The notes under the pieces: model-generated
Seen by the model: only the letters and a program-made list of their open reading frames with translations
Told to the model about the DNA's origin: nothing
Databases searched by the model: none
Part shown: piece by piece, positions 1-7,924 of the stretch
Numbering within the stretch: position 1 is the stretch's first letter
How the letters are laid out: each line of letters begins with the position of its first letter
Assembly: GCA_947630465.1 (NCBI GenBank)
Contig: CANRHT010000083.1
Span: forward strand, 1-8,469
Direction of reading: 5' to 3'
Source: an uncultured Pseudomonadaceae bacterium
GTDB taxonomy: Bacteria; Pseudomonadota; Gammaproteobacteria; Pseudomonadales; Pseudomonadaceae
DNA length: 8,469 nucleotides
Translations under genes and position numbers: made by a program

Positions 1-3000
1 AACTCTGCGCAGCAGAAAAGCCTTCAGTTGTTGGCTTGTGCGCCAAACTGTCATTGAGCGCTAGCAGTACATGGATGCGCGGCTTAAGCGTGGTCAGGCT
101 TTTACGGTCTTCAGGGGCAAGGTAACTCAGTATTTGCCATGCGCTTTGCTCAGGATTATCGTTATCGCTTTGAACATTCCACGTCTGCGCTTGATTAGGC
201 AAAGCGGTTAATACAGATTCGTGCCAATTCTCTACGCTGCTTTTTAGCTGCCCAACCAACAGATCCAGATCTGCATTGGGCGCAAGTTGCAGGACTGCTG
301 CACACAAGGCCGACTCAAACAGTTCTTGCTGTGTCGTGGCAGGGTTCGCTAGCCATGCTGTGAGCCAAGCAAAGCTGCCCTGCTCAAATAACCCTCGTAC
401 TTGACTGTCATTGCGCCACTTATGTAGCGGCGCTAAATTTTGCCAGAGCACCTGCCCAGGGCTGTTTAACTGCACGCAACTTAACAACAGCTGCGGCATA
501 CTCACCGCCTGCTCGGTGCTGTGTAAGTCCAAGTCATCCCACGTCAACACCCAGACCTTACGTCCTGAACGCAGCAGGCTTAAGCGTTTGCGCACATCAT
601 CGGTGAGCGTATCCCAGTGGTATTCAAAACCATCAGTGTAAATAATCAGCTCATTGTCTTTACTGCGCTGTGCTTGCTTGTGCGGGCGTAGAACAAAATC
701 TGCACGTGTGTTTAAAACACCCTCTGCTTCAGCAAACTCAACCTGCGGCTCCAACTCCCACATAATAGTGCCCGTATCAATCAAGTAGCCGGGCTTATTA
801 TTAACGCGTTCTTTAATCACCTTAAAACGCTTACCCAGCGCCTGCACAAAACGCTCTTCCAAAGCACTTTCTAAAATATGATTGGTTGGCACCTCACTCA
901 GACCGTCCACAGGCACCAATTTATCTTGGTTATGCAGGATCTTACTCAGCACCTGAACCGCGGCTTGACGGGAAATATCCTGACGGTGACGGCTATTACG
1001 ATAAGCCAAAATGCAGCTGTAGCAACCATCTTTGCTTTCATCACTGACACAGCTGCAGCTGCTGAGTTTGTGCTGTGCTTTCTCAAGCATGCTAAACAAA
1101 GCATCTGGACTGATCATCAGCTGTTTTAAATAACCGGTACCACCGGGAATGCGGTCATAAATCACTAAATACTGTTTATTGCCGGTACTGCTAGGCTCCA
1201 GCATTTCAGTGACTTCAAGGTGCTGTACAGCACCATGGAAATACTCTTTTAAACCTAAGTTAATCGCCGCAATCAACGAGCGACGCGCCACCTCAGATTC
1301 AGCCACATCGGCCAACGGCAATAAAATACGCACGGCCTCTGACTTAAGTTCACGAAACAAATACAAGCTTTCAAACCAATCGGCTTCCGTTTCAACGCTA
1401 TCAGCACGGGCCAGTTTACAATCTAACGCATGCTCAAATTGACCCGGTTTGGGCTTTTTACGGCGCACCATGCCGCAGTGGCGACAAATTTGAAAACCAT
1501 TGCGCACACTGCTTTGCCCAGCAACATCAAAGCTATTATTTTCACCAAACTGCTCACCAAAGTTCACTTCACGAAAGGTGGCACTGCGCACAAACTCAAA
1601 ACCAAAGGGCACTTCTGGGTTATCAATACGCATCGCCTTAGTACAGTTTTTTTGCTCAATATCAATTAATAACTGACGACGGAAAAACTTTGGCTCGCGC
1701 TGATCACTGTCATCGCTGATACGGTCATAACGCGAATTGGCTCGAGCATAGACTTGACGTAATTTGAGCATGTTCTGTTTCTGCTGCACATCGGCCCAAT
1801 AGGGATCACCGCAGCGTGGACAGGCACTGTGCTGATCACCCGACAGCGTTACATCTTCACTGTAATGGCAGCTGGGACACAGACGCCATTCACTGGGTGT
1901 GGATAAGCGCAGATCCACTTGTTCGATACTGATTTTATGCTCCGACACATAAAACACACTATCAGGCACCAACTCGTTTAATGCTGCTTGGGCGGGACGC
2001 TGAAACTTAAGAGTGACTTGCTCATAGCTTTGCTGAACCCCTGCTGAGTCATCTTGTTTCTTATCTGTTTTGCGTACGATGACCGAATTCAGCGTCACCC
2101 CCTCTTCGGGGAAGGCATAGTTGGGCAGCAAACCTTCATCGGTAAAAAAGTTTAGCGTCGGTTGCTTATTAATGCTGCTGATCAACGCCAGCAAGGCTGA
2201 ACGCTCGCGTCTTAAATCATCCAAACGCTGATCGCGGGCTGGATCAGCAGGCTGCTTTTGCAAAGCATCATGATTTTTCTTTAAATCATTGGCGCGTTTG
2301 CGGTGGCTTTCACGGCTCTCAAGCAACTCTTGCAAACGATTAACAATACGCCAGCTTAACGGGGTGTGCTCGCCCTGCTCAGCTGTGATTAAAGCAATCT
2401 CGCCAGCAGCAGGCTGTAAGCCAATAAAGGTACGCAAATGCTCGCGACCGTCATCATCCAGCTCGCTAAACAATTGGACAAAGCGGCCAAGTAACGGCTC
2501 TTGCTGCTCATCAATAAAACTCAGCAGATTATTAGGAAAACGCTGTACTGCTGCGTCTTTGGCCTGCTGCAAACCATTTAAGACTGCACCCAAGGTTGGC
2601 GCGATGGCATCTTCGCTGACACCGGTGGCGACCCAGCGATCAAAACAATAGGCAATCAACTGACGCTCAAGCACCGCCATGGCATTTAAGAAAATACCCG
2701 GCGTGGCTACATCGCCGGCAATCATTTCTAGCGGCTCATTATAAAAGTAATTGTCGTGATTATTACCATTGGCAATGGTCAGCGCCAAGGCATTACCGTT
2801 GCTGCGCCCTGCTCGACCGATACGTTGCAAATAGTTGGCTTGCGCGGGCGGCACGGAACAGAGCAACACTGCTGACAAATCACCAATATCAATACCCATC
2901 TCTAAAGTGGGCGTGGCGGACAGCAGGTTTACATCCCAAGCTTTATCACCATAAATAAAGGATTTTTCAATCGCCAAGCGCTCTTTGCCTTCCAGTAAGC

Positions 3001-6000
3001 CGGTGTGCTCACTGGTGACCAAGCGTTTGGGTAAGGTACGATAAGCCAACTGCCCTTGTTGGCCACTGTTGACCGGCACATAGTGGCCATTGCAGCTGGC
3101 CTGCAAACACGGCAGGTGCATCCAGTCCGCTTGTTGCTGGGCGGCAATGGTTTGGCGATTACCACAGCTGTCGCAGGCAAAACTGGCCACCGCTGTCACC
3201 AGCTGCCAACGCTCCGTTTGTAACAGCCAGGCACTCTCGCCCTTGCTGGTAGCCAGCTCTTTAAGCCACTGCCCTTTACTCAATACCGTCAGCAAAATCC
3301 GTATGGCCTGTTCATATTCAGCGCTGGCGAAAAACTCATCGCCAGCGGCAACGGTTTTATTAAACCAGTGCTGATACCACTGCGAGCCATTGCCAACCAG
3401 ATTTTGAAAACTACTGCTGACCGGAGCCAGTGTGAGCGCTGCCGGCGGGCGTGCAGAAAAGCCATAACCTGGCAGCCACGGGATGCGTTTTAATAAAAAT
3501 GTCGTGCCACCCTCGCGCACATAACCCTCTAACACCGGATCATAAAACGCACCGTGCTGACGCAAGCGGTGTAAAAAACCCAATAAAAACGTCTGCACTT
3601 GCTTAGGCTTTAGATCACGCAACTGCCCCAGCTCTTCTTGCCAACGCTTAAGCAAGGTGCGCACGCAGCCATTTAATGCAGTTGGATCAGGCTGAATCAC
3701 CGCGACCGCCGAGCGCTCTAGCGTGCGACCAATGCGCGAGCGCAAACCCAGCTCTGTGAGCGCTTCCCAACGCAAACGCTGACTGACCAAGTGCAACAAA
3801 TCATCGCTGACCTCTGCACCCTGTGTAGTCAGCATCTGCTGGTAGCTGGACAACCACTGCATATTGGGCGCAATAAAAGTGCCAACAAAGCTCGCGTTAT
3901 TATCGAGCTTGCGCTGCCAATAACGTGGTACTTCTTCAATAAAACGCGACAGCGCCATGTTATCGCCTTCTTGACGCACCACATGGGCCAGCGCCTGGCG
4001 CACCGTTTGCGCATAAGTGCGCGCACCAAAAAAACCAGCACGGTGCGCGGCGTCTTGCACAGAATCAGAAAAAGCAATCAGCTTATGATCATCATTGCAG
4101 TGCGAACCGTAAATTTGGCTGATCGCCACACTGGCTAAACTGGCCGCACGCGAACCTAAAATCAGCAGGCTGCCACTGGCGCTGCAACGCGGGCAATCAT
4201 CACTGCGGATGTTTTTAGTCTGGCCTTTACGTTCGACCTGTTTAACCAAATGCGGCAACCACACTTTAAGCATCGGCTTATCGCAGTTTTGACAGTGGTC
4301 TTGATGCGTGGGCCTTAACTCACAGCACTGGGTACATAAGTTCAGCACTTCATCGGACCGTGAGCCGTTCGCCGGTTTATCCTCACCGGCAACTAACGGA
4401 TACAAGAGCACTGAATCTGGTGATTGCGCAAACCAACCGGCATAAAAGCTCGACAGCTCAGGATTGATAGAACGCTCACCTTGGGTACGCATCGCACCCC
4501 AGGCTGCCGAATGACACTCACGGCAATGTATAACCGGCAAATGCAACGGCTGAGTAGGATCGATTAAATCATCGGAATGCACCAAGCGCGGCTGACGATC
4601 AACACTGGCCAACATACGCCGTAGCTCACGCAGCCACAGTTGCACCCGTACCTGTAAAAAAGGCCGTACTTTGCTCTGCGATTCATCGGCCCAAACTCGC
4701 GCGGTAGAAATCAGCGCAGTAAGGCTATCGAGCAAAGCCAACGCATACTCAGTGCTAGATAAAGCAAAGTCCTGCTGCCACTGTTGGGCTAATTGGCGCA
4801 CATCAACCAACTGACTGGCGGCGCGCAGCAGACTTAAAAATGCGGTGTGCTGATGCAAGTATTCGCCCAAGCTGACGCAGGCCGCTTTATAGTGCGCAGG
4901 GTTAGTGCTGTCTAAGGCTAAATCAGAGGCAAACCACAGCTCCGCTTGACGGCGTAAGTACACGCCCTGCGGCAAGGCACCCGGTAGCAGCTCTTGCTCA
5001 TAGACCTCAGGCCAGTCCGCGCGTAGTTCCGGTACTGGATTTATATTGCTGTGTGCGTGCTGTTGGAACTGCTCAAGGTATTCGTCCACCGACACGCGGT
5101 CTTCAAGAATAATACTGTCGAGCGAAAACTCTGTGGCAAACACTTGGCTGGCGTATTCAGCTAACTGCTGACGCGCGCCCTCACCACCAATGGTTGCGGA
5201 AGTGCCGACACATGCCAGGTTATCTTGCAGCTGTAACTTATCGCGTAGACGACGAATCAAACAGGCTAAATCAGTCCCTTGCGCCCCATCAAAGGTGTGC
5301 AACTCATCCACGACTAAATAGCGCAGCAAATCTTGAGTGCCCAAATTATGCCGCCATAAGCGCTGGTCTTTAGGCCGCATCAGCAAAAAATCCAACATCT
5401 TATAGTTGGTTAATAAAATATCTGGCGGGTTATCACGCAAGGTGTCTTGGTTGGTAATAACCTGTTCGGGGCTCATCATCCGCGAGTCCGAACCACCATC
5501 ACCAGTAAACATGCCGACGGTTAATTGCGACGACAACCCTGCTACTTCCTTAGCAAAACGCCGGGCTTGGTCAGTGGCCAAAGCGTTCATCGGGTAGACA
5601 ATAATGGCTTTAATGCCTTGGCGACGCTCTTGCAGGCAATAATTTAAAATCGGATATAAAAAACACTCAGTTTTACCCGAACCGGTACCGGTCGCCACCA
5701 AGGTCGATTGCGGCTGCATACTGGCCAAACGCTCAAACGAGCGTTGCTGATGCATATAAGGTGCAAAACCCAACTGTACATGAGTCAGTGGCGACTCTGC
5801 GCTGCCGGATGCGGTACGAAATGGCAGCTTTATTTCCAGCCATGGACCTTTAAGCAGATTATCTGGATGCTCTGGATCATGCAGAAACTGCTCCATCAAG
5901 CCAGCATTACCCTGCCCTTGAAACCCTGCGGTGGTCATCGGAAAACTACTGGAGAGAAAGTTTTCGAGCTCGGATTTGATTTCACGGGCAATGAGCGAGG

Positions 6001-6007
6001 GCAGCAT
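1..6007 (-). CDS. Giant SF2 DEAD/DEAH-type helicase with DUF1998 and nuclease-like C-terminus (DruE-like), 3' end outside window
   Basis: One uninterrupted frame of at least 2002 codons starts at ATG 6007 and leaves the left edge without a stop. Motifs seen: Walker A ATGTGSGKTE (residues 105-114, Lys112), motif Ia YPMNAL (137-142, L at 143), PPDILLTNYKMLD (195-206), Walker B DELH (234-237), motif III TSAT (269-272), a motif IV-like AFSDSVQDAAHRAG (645-658), EHTGLLEGKER (1000-1010), motif V SATPTLEMGIDIG (1030-1042) and motif VI QRIGRAGR (1061-1068). A helical block (about 300-490) and cysteine pairs (495-608) follow lobe 1. About 330 residues interrupt lobe 2. A charged coiled coil (1222-1280), cysteine clusters and a DUF1998-like IPGGTGYL plus CxC/CYSC motif (1620-1665) come next. 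Residues 1705-1830 look like a PD-(D/E)XK fold. The family acts as ATP-driven DNA translocases or helicases. Length and order fit DruE of Druantia; other COG1205 defence helicases are possible. An anti-phage role is inferred. Confidence 0.9.
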   Translation of the reverse strand, partial: MLPSLIAREIKSELENFLSSSFPMTTAGFQGQGNAGLMEQFLHDPEHPDNLLKGPWLEIKLPFRTASGSAESPLTHVQLGFAPYMHQQRSFERLASMQPQSTLVATGTGSGKTECFLYPILNYCLQERRQGIKAIIVYPMNALATDQARRFAKEVAGLSSQLTVGMFTGDGGSDSRMMSPEQVITNQDTLRDNPPDILLTNYKMLDFLLMRPKDQRLWRHNLGTQDLLRYLVVDELHTFDGAQGTDLACLIRRLRDKLQLQDNLACVGTSATIGGEGARQQLAEYASQVFATEFSLDSIILEDRVSVDEYLEQFQQHAHSNINPVPELRADWPEVYEQELLPGALPQGVYLRRQAELWFASDLALDSTNPAHYKAACVSLGEYLHQHTAFLSLLRAASQLVDVRQLAQQWQQDFALSSTEYALALLDSLTALISTARVWADESQSKVRPFLQVRVQLWLRELRRMLASVDRQPRLVHSDDLIDPTQPLHLPVIHCRECHSAAWGAMRTQGERSINPELSSFYAGWFAQSPDSVLLYPLVAGEDKPANGSRSDEVLNLCTQCCELRPTHQDHCQNCDKPMLKVWLPHLVKQVERKGQTKNIRSDDCPRCSASGSLLILGSRAASLASVAISQIYGSHCNDDHKLIAFSDSVQDAAHRAGFFGARTYAQTVRQALAHVVRQEGDNMALSRFIEEVPRYWQRKLDNNASFVGTFIAPNMQWLSSYQQMLTTQGAEVSDDLLHLVSQRLRWEALTELGLRSRIGRTLERSAVAVIQPDPTALNGCVRTLLKRWQEELGQLRDLKPKQVQTFLLGFLHRLRQHGAFYDPVLEGYVREGGTTFLLKRIPWLPGYGFSARPPAALTLAPVSSSFQNLVGNGSQWYQHWFNKTVAAGDEFFASAEYEQAIRILLTVLSKGQWLKELATSKGESAWLLQTERWQLVTAVASFACDSCGNRQTIAAQQQADWMHLPCLQASCNGHYVPVNSGQQGQLAYRTLPKRLVTSEHTGLLEGKERLAIEKSFIYGDKAWDVNLLSATPTLEMGIDIGDLSAVLLCSVPPAQANYLQRIGRAGRSNGNALALTIANGNNHDNYFYNEPLEMIAGDVATPGIFLNAMAVLERQLIAYCFDRWVATGVSEDAIAPTLGAVLNGLQQAKDAAVQRFPNNLLSFIDEQQEPLLGRFVQLFSELDDDGREHLRTFIGLQPAAGEIALITAEQGEHTPLSWRIVNRLQELLESRESHRKRANDLKKNHDALQKQPADPARDQRLDDLRRERSALLALISSINKQPTLNFFTDEGLLPNYAFPEEGVTLNSVIVRKTDKKQDDSAGVQQSYEQVTLKFQRPAQAALNELVPDSVFYVSEHKISIEQVDLRLSTPSEWRLCPSCHYSEDVTLSGDQHSACPRCGDPYWADVQQKQNMLKLRQVYARANSRYDRISDDSDQREPKFFRRQLLIDIEQKNCTKAMRIDNPEVPFGFEFVRSATFREVNFGEQFGENNSFDVAGQSSVRNGFQICRHCGMVRRKKPKPGQFEHALDCKLARADSVETEADWFESLYLFRELKSEAVRILLPLADVAESEVARRSLIAAINLGLKEYFHGAVQHLEVTEMLEPSSTGNKQYLVIYDRIPGGTGYLKQLMISPDALFSMLEKAQHKLSSCSCVSDESKDGCYSCILAYRNSRHRQDISRQAAVQVLSKILHNQDKLVPVDGLSEVPTNHILESALEERFVQALGKRFKVIKERVNNKPGYLIDTGTIMWELEPQVEFAEAEGVLNTRADFVLRPHKQAQRSKDNELIIYTDGFEYHWDTLTDDVRKRLSLLRSGRKVWVLTWDDLDLHSTEQAVSMPQLLLSCVQLNSPGQVLWQNLAPLHKWRNDSQVRGLFEQGSFAWLTAWLANPATTQQELFESALCAAVLQLAPNADLDLLVGQLKSSVENWHESVLTALPNQAQTWNVQSDNDNPEQSAWQILSYLAPEDRKSLTTLKPRIHVLLALNDSLAHKPTTEGFSAAQS

Positions 6008-6013
6008 GGAACG

Positions 6014-6020
6014 TCCTTTT
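6014..6020 (-). promoter_or_regulatory. Ribosome binding site of the giant helicase
   Basis: On the minus strand AAAAGGA precedes the ATG at 6007 with a 6-base spacer, which supports this start over internal ATGs such as codon 24. The 76-bp gap to hipA (6008-6083) contains no convincing hairpin followed by T residues and no good -35/-10 pair, so read-through from the hipBA transcript is plausible. Confidence 0.65.
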
Positions 6021-6083
6021 AATGGCTTGTAGTAGATCAGTGGCGGGCCGATGGTAGCGCAATTTATCGATTAGCAGACACTA

Positions 6084-7337
6084 TCAGCTGGAAATGGCCG
6101 AGATATTTCGAGCAAGTGCCTTTTGTATATGCTTTATCGTAGCAATGCGAATGACACCATCAAAGTATTCATGACACAGGGCTGAGAATTGATTGGCTAC
6201 AGTCGCACAGCGCTCAATAATTTGTTTGGCTTCCGCCTCAGGTATATGAGCCACCTTAGCTAAAGCCACAAGCGCTGACCTTGAAACAGCCTGCGCCTCA
6301 CCCATAACACTCATTTGATGATACCCCTTAGGCCCTTCGTTATAGGTCAGATCATAAGCGGGCGCTAAGACCCATTGACGCTTTTCATTCAGCACATACG
6401 AGAAATTCTTGGTGTGATCATCGCGATTATTAAACACCACATTAAATACAGTACGTACAAACGCTTTTTGTATTTCCTGCATATTATTAGAGGTGATATG
6501 CCCAGTGGCGCGAATAAATGTATCGTAATCACAGTTCGGAATACGAAAATCAGTATTCAAATAACCTGCCAGCGAGTGCATTGGGATGCGAAGATCGCCT
6601 TGGCGGTCGAAGCGTTTCGCAGCAAATGCCGCCAATCCTGCACCTAAATCAAAGTACTCAACTTCTGGCACCTCAATCCCGCATTGAAAAGCACAAGCAG
6701 CGTACAAATACTCAATAGCACAGACTTCAGCATGTTCAGCTCTAGCCGGAAACTTAATCAGCCAAGGCTCAGCCCCTGTAAAAGCCACTGTACTGGTTTG
6801 CTGACTGGCGCTATTGCGATACACCAAAGCTTTGGGGCGCGCACCTTGCGGCGAGCCACCGATATCCACCAGCTGAGCGAGCAACTCGGTGTCCTCACCT
6901 GCTAGCACCGCCTGCGTTTCGCGCGCTAATAAATCAAGGGGGATTTCTTCAGTACTTTTGTCTGTGATAGATACTTCAGGATGAAAAGAGAAAGCACCCA
7001 TGGCGGTATCACTGATATAGGTGAGCCGCTCTAATACCGTAACTGTATTAGGATCAAGCCCACGCTGTCGAAACAGTCTATCCATCAGCAAGCGCCCCCA
7101 GCCATCGGGCAGCGCATCGGCTAGCACACCTGGCAAGTGCTCATTAAAGCTTGGGAAGTCAGAGTATGCGCGCGGACTTAAAGGTAAATATAGCGCTGAC
7201 AGCTCTAATCCTTGTCGTAACGCCTCCTCACTGTACTCAAACAAAATTGGCGAATGAGGCTCGCTCGCCATGGCCAAGGTTCCCCAGTGCCAGCGTTCAC
7301 CCCAGCCCTCATAAAACACCTTAACTTGAGCGACCAT
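6084..7337 (-). CDS. hipA: HipA-family serine/threonine kinase toxin
   Basis: A 417-residue protein of usual HipA length, apparently complete. The N-terminal HipA lobe (about 1-120) includes LPDGWGRLLMDRLFRQRG (76-93). The glycine-rich loop GGSPQGARPK (160-169) aligns with the loop of E. coli HipA whose Ser150 is autophosphorylated; Ser162 takes that place. Lys195 in LIKF should bind ATP. The catalytic loop NNRDDHTKN (303-311) gives Asp306 as base and Asn311 as metal ligand, and PAYDL (326-330) supplies the DFG-like Asp329, so the active site looks intact. HipA kinases phosphorylate translation factors (GltX for the E. coli enzyme), halting growth and giving dormancy; the substrate here cannot be read from sequence. 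The ATG overlaps the hipB stop by one base (TAATG), implying translational coupling. The frame ends in tandem stops TGA-TAG. The giant helicase starts 76 bp downstream on the same strand. Family assignment is firm; any specialised target is unknown. Confidence 0.95.
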   Translation of the reverse strand: MVAQVKVFYEGWGERWHWGTLAMASEPHSPILFEYSEEALRQGLELSALYLPLSPRAYSDFPSFNEHLPGVLADALPDGWGRLLMDRLFRQRGLDPNTVTVLERLTYISDTAMGAFSFHPEVSITDKSTEEIPLDLLARETQAVLAGEDTELLAQLVDIGGSPQGARPKALVYRNSASQQTSTVAFTGAEPWLIKFPARAEHAEVCAIEYLYAACAFQCGIEVPEVEYFDLGAGLAAFAAKRFDRQGDLRIPMHSLAGYLNTDFRIPNCDYDTFIRATGHITSNNMQEIQKAFVRTVFNVVFNNRDDHTKNFSYVLNEKRQWVLAPAYDLTYNEGPKGYHQMSVMGEAQAVSRSALVALAKVAHIPEAEAKQIIERCATVANQFSALCHEYFDGVIRIATIKHIQKALARNISAISS

Positions 7338-7744
7338 TATTTATCACCCACACCATCAGAGTTAAACAGCGTTTTATCCCATAGCCTTGAGCGAGGCTGA
7401 GAAGATTTTCTGTTTGGAATGTCACTCGACCCCTCAGGCACAGGCTTGGCGGTGACGTTTTTTGAACTTGCCCGCTGACGTTTTGGCTCAGCATACAACT
7501 GCTCCAACTCTGCAATAGTCATAGTGCGCTTGCTGAACAATTCCTGCAGCTCTTGATGCAAACCAAGCGCAAACACCACGGCAATAAAGGTTTCTAGCGA
7601 TGTATTTTTACCGTTTTCCAGATTAGAAACCGTTGGCACAGAGATACCAACGCGTTGCGCCAATTCAGCTTGAGTTAAATTTTGTCGCAGACGATGCTGC
7701 TGCAAGCGAGCACCGAGCTCAAGCACAACCTCTGTAGGACGCAT
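7337..7744 (-). CDS. hipB: HipB-type Xre-family antitoxin and repressor
   Basis: A 135-residue protein with an N-terminal Xre/Cro-CI helix-turn-helix: LTQAELAQRVGISVPTVSNL (residues 23-42), ending in NGK, followed by a hydrophobic dimer helix (52-62). The tail after residue 75 is basic and polar (KRQRASSK, 88-95), rich in Ser, Pro, Lys and Arg, and probably disordered. HipB proteins bind and neutralise HipA and repress their own promoter. Immediate overlap with hipA, the shared strand and two palindromes at its promoter fit that role. The start is uncertain. ATG 7744 is preferred because the fold begins just after it, but it has no clear Shine-Dalgarno. TTG 7777 would add 11 residues with a very short leader, and GTG codons at 7771 or 7762 are also open. 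The tail is longer than that of E. coli HipB (88 residues). The HTH and the QRAS motif resemble the second regulator at 8118-8447, suggesting paralogues. Confidence 0.9.
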   Translation of the reverse strand: MRPTEVVLELGARLQQHRLRQNLTQAELAQRVGISVPTVSNLENGKNTSLETFIAVVFALGLHQELQELFSKRTMTIAELEQLYAEPKRQRASSKNVTAKPVPEGSSDIPNRKSSQPRSRLWDKTLFNSDGVGDK

Positions 7745-7785
7745 TAGACTTATATTTTGCACGCACAGCACCGCCAATTAAAGAA

Positions 7786-7802
7786 TAATATAATTTATAT
7801 TA
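7786..7802. promoter_or_regulatory. Putative HipB operator O1
   Basis: A perfect 17-bp palindrome, TAATATAA-T-TTATATTA, with its core AATATA-N3-TATATT. It covers the -10 box of the hipBA promoter, so bound repressor would block RNA polymerase. That HipB is the binder is inferred from family behaviour and position. The site differs from the TATCC-N8-GGATA operator of E. coli HipB. Confidence 0.55.
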
Positions 7803-7822
7803 ACAGGTAAAAATCAAATCAA
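7787..7822 (-). promoter_or_regulatory. Predicted sigma70-type promoter of hipBA
   Basis: On the minus strand a -35 box TTGATT (7817-7822; 4 of 6 consensus bases) and a -10 box TATAAA (7794-7799; 5 of 6) are separated by exactly 17 bp. Transcription should begin near 7787, leaving a leader of about 43 bases before ATG 7744. It is the only good promoter seen ahead of hipBA and may also serve the helicase. The -10 box lies inside palindrome O1 and palindrome O2 sits just upstream of the -35 box. Confidence 0.6.
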
Positions 7823-7827
7823 CACTG

Positions 7828-7842
7828 AATATAGTTTATATT
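7828..7842. promoter_or_regulatory. Putative HipB operator O2
   Basis: A second copy of the same inverted repeat, AATATA-GTT-TATATT, with both six-base arms identical to O1. Its centre is 41 bp from that of O1, close to four helical turns, which puts both sites on the same face of the DNA. It lies immediately upstream of the -35 box. The shared ten-base TTTATATTAA (7794-7803 and 7835-7844) gives the pair as a direct repeat. Confidence 0.5.
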
Positions 7843-7924
7843 AAACTAACGGCTAAACGTACTCACTTGCCCCTCAACGGCCTTAACCTGCCGGATACTT
7901 AGCAGCTGCTTGCAGCTGTCGTCA

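Noticed and set aside
411..5597. Many short plus-strand frames (for example 2289-2651, 3090-3374, 3791-4138) and minus-strand frames at 2929-3180 and 3829-4077
   Set aside because: All lie inside the giant helicase frame, which carries strong family motifs; their products are low-complexity and match nothing recognisable.
5708..6022. Plus-strand frame of 104 codons over the helicase start
   Set aside because: It is antisense to the motif-bearing N-terminus of the helicase (Walker A region) and has no recognisable domain.
6008..6083. Separate promoter or terminator between hipA and the helicase
   Set aside because: Only a poor match (TTGCGC with a weak -10) and no GC-rich hairpin followed by T residues could be found.
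7321..7515. Minus-strand 64-codon frame between hipB and hipA
   Set aside because: It is an out-of-frame shadow of the hipB C-terminal tail, with no separate motif.
7745..7777. Upstream extension of hipB to a TTG codon
   Set aside because: TTG start without a Shine-Dalgarno, only about 10 bases from the predicted transcription start, and adding residues not needed for the HTH fold; kept only as an alternative.
7903..7918. Perfect inverted repeat CAGCTGC-TT-GCAGCTG downstream of the HipA remnant, considered as a terminator
   Set aside because: The loop is too short without melting a pair and there is no T-run after it on either strand; CAGCTG repeats of this kind arise easily by chance.
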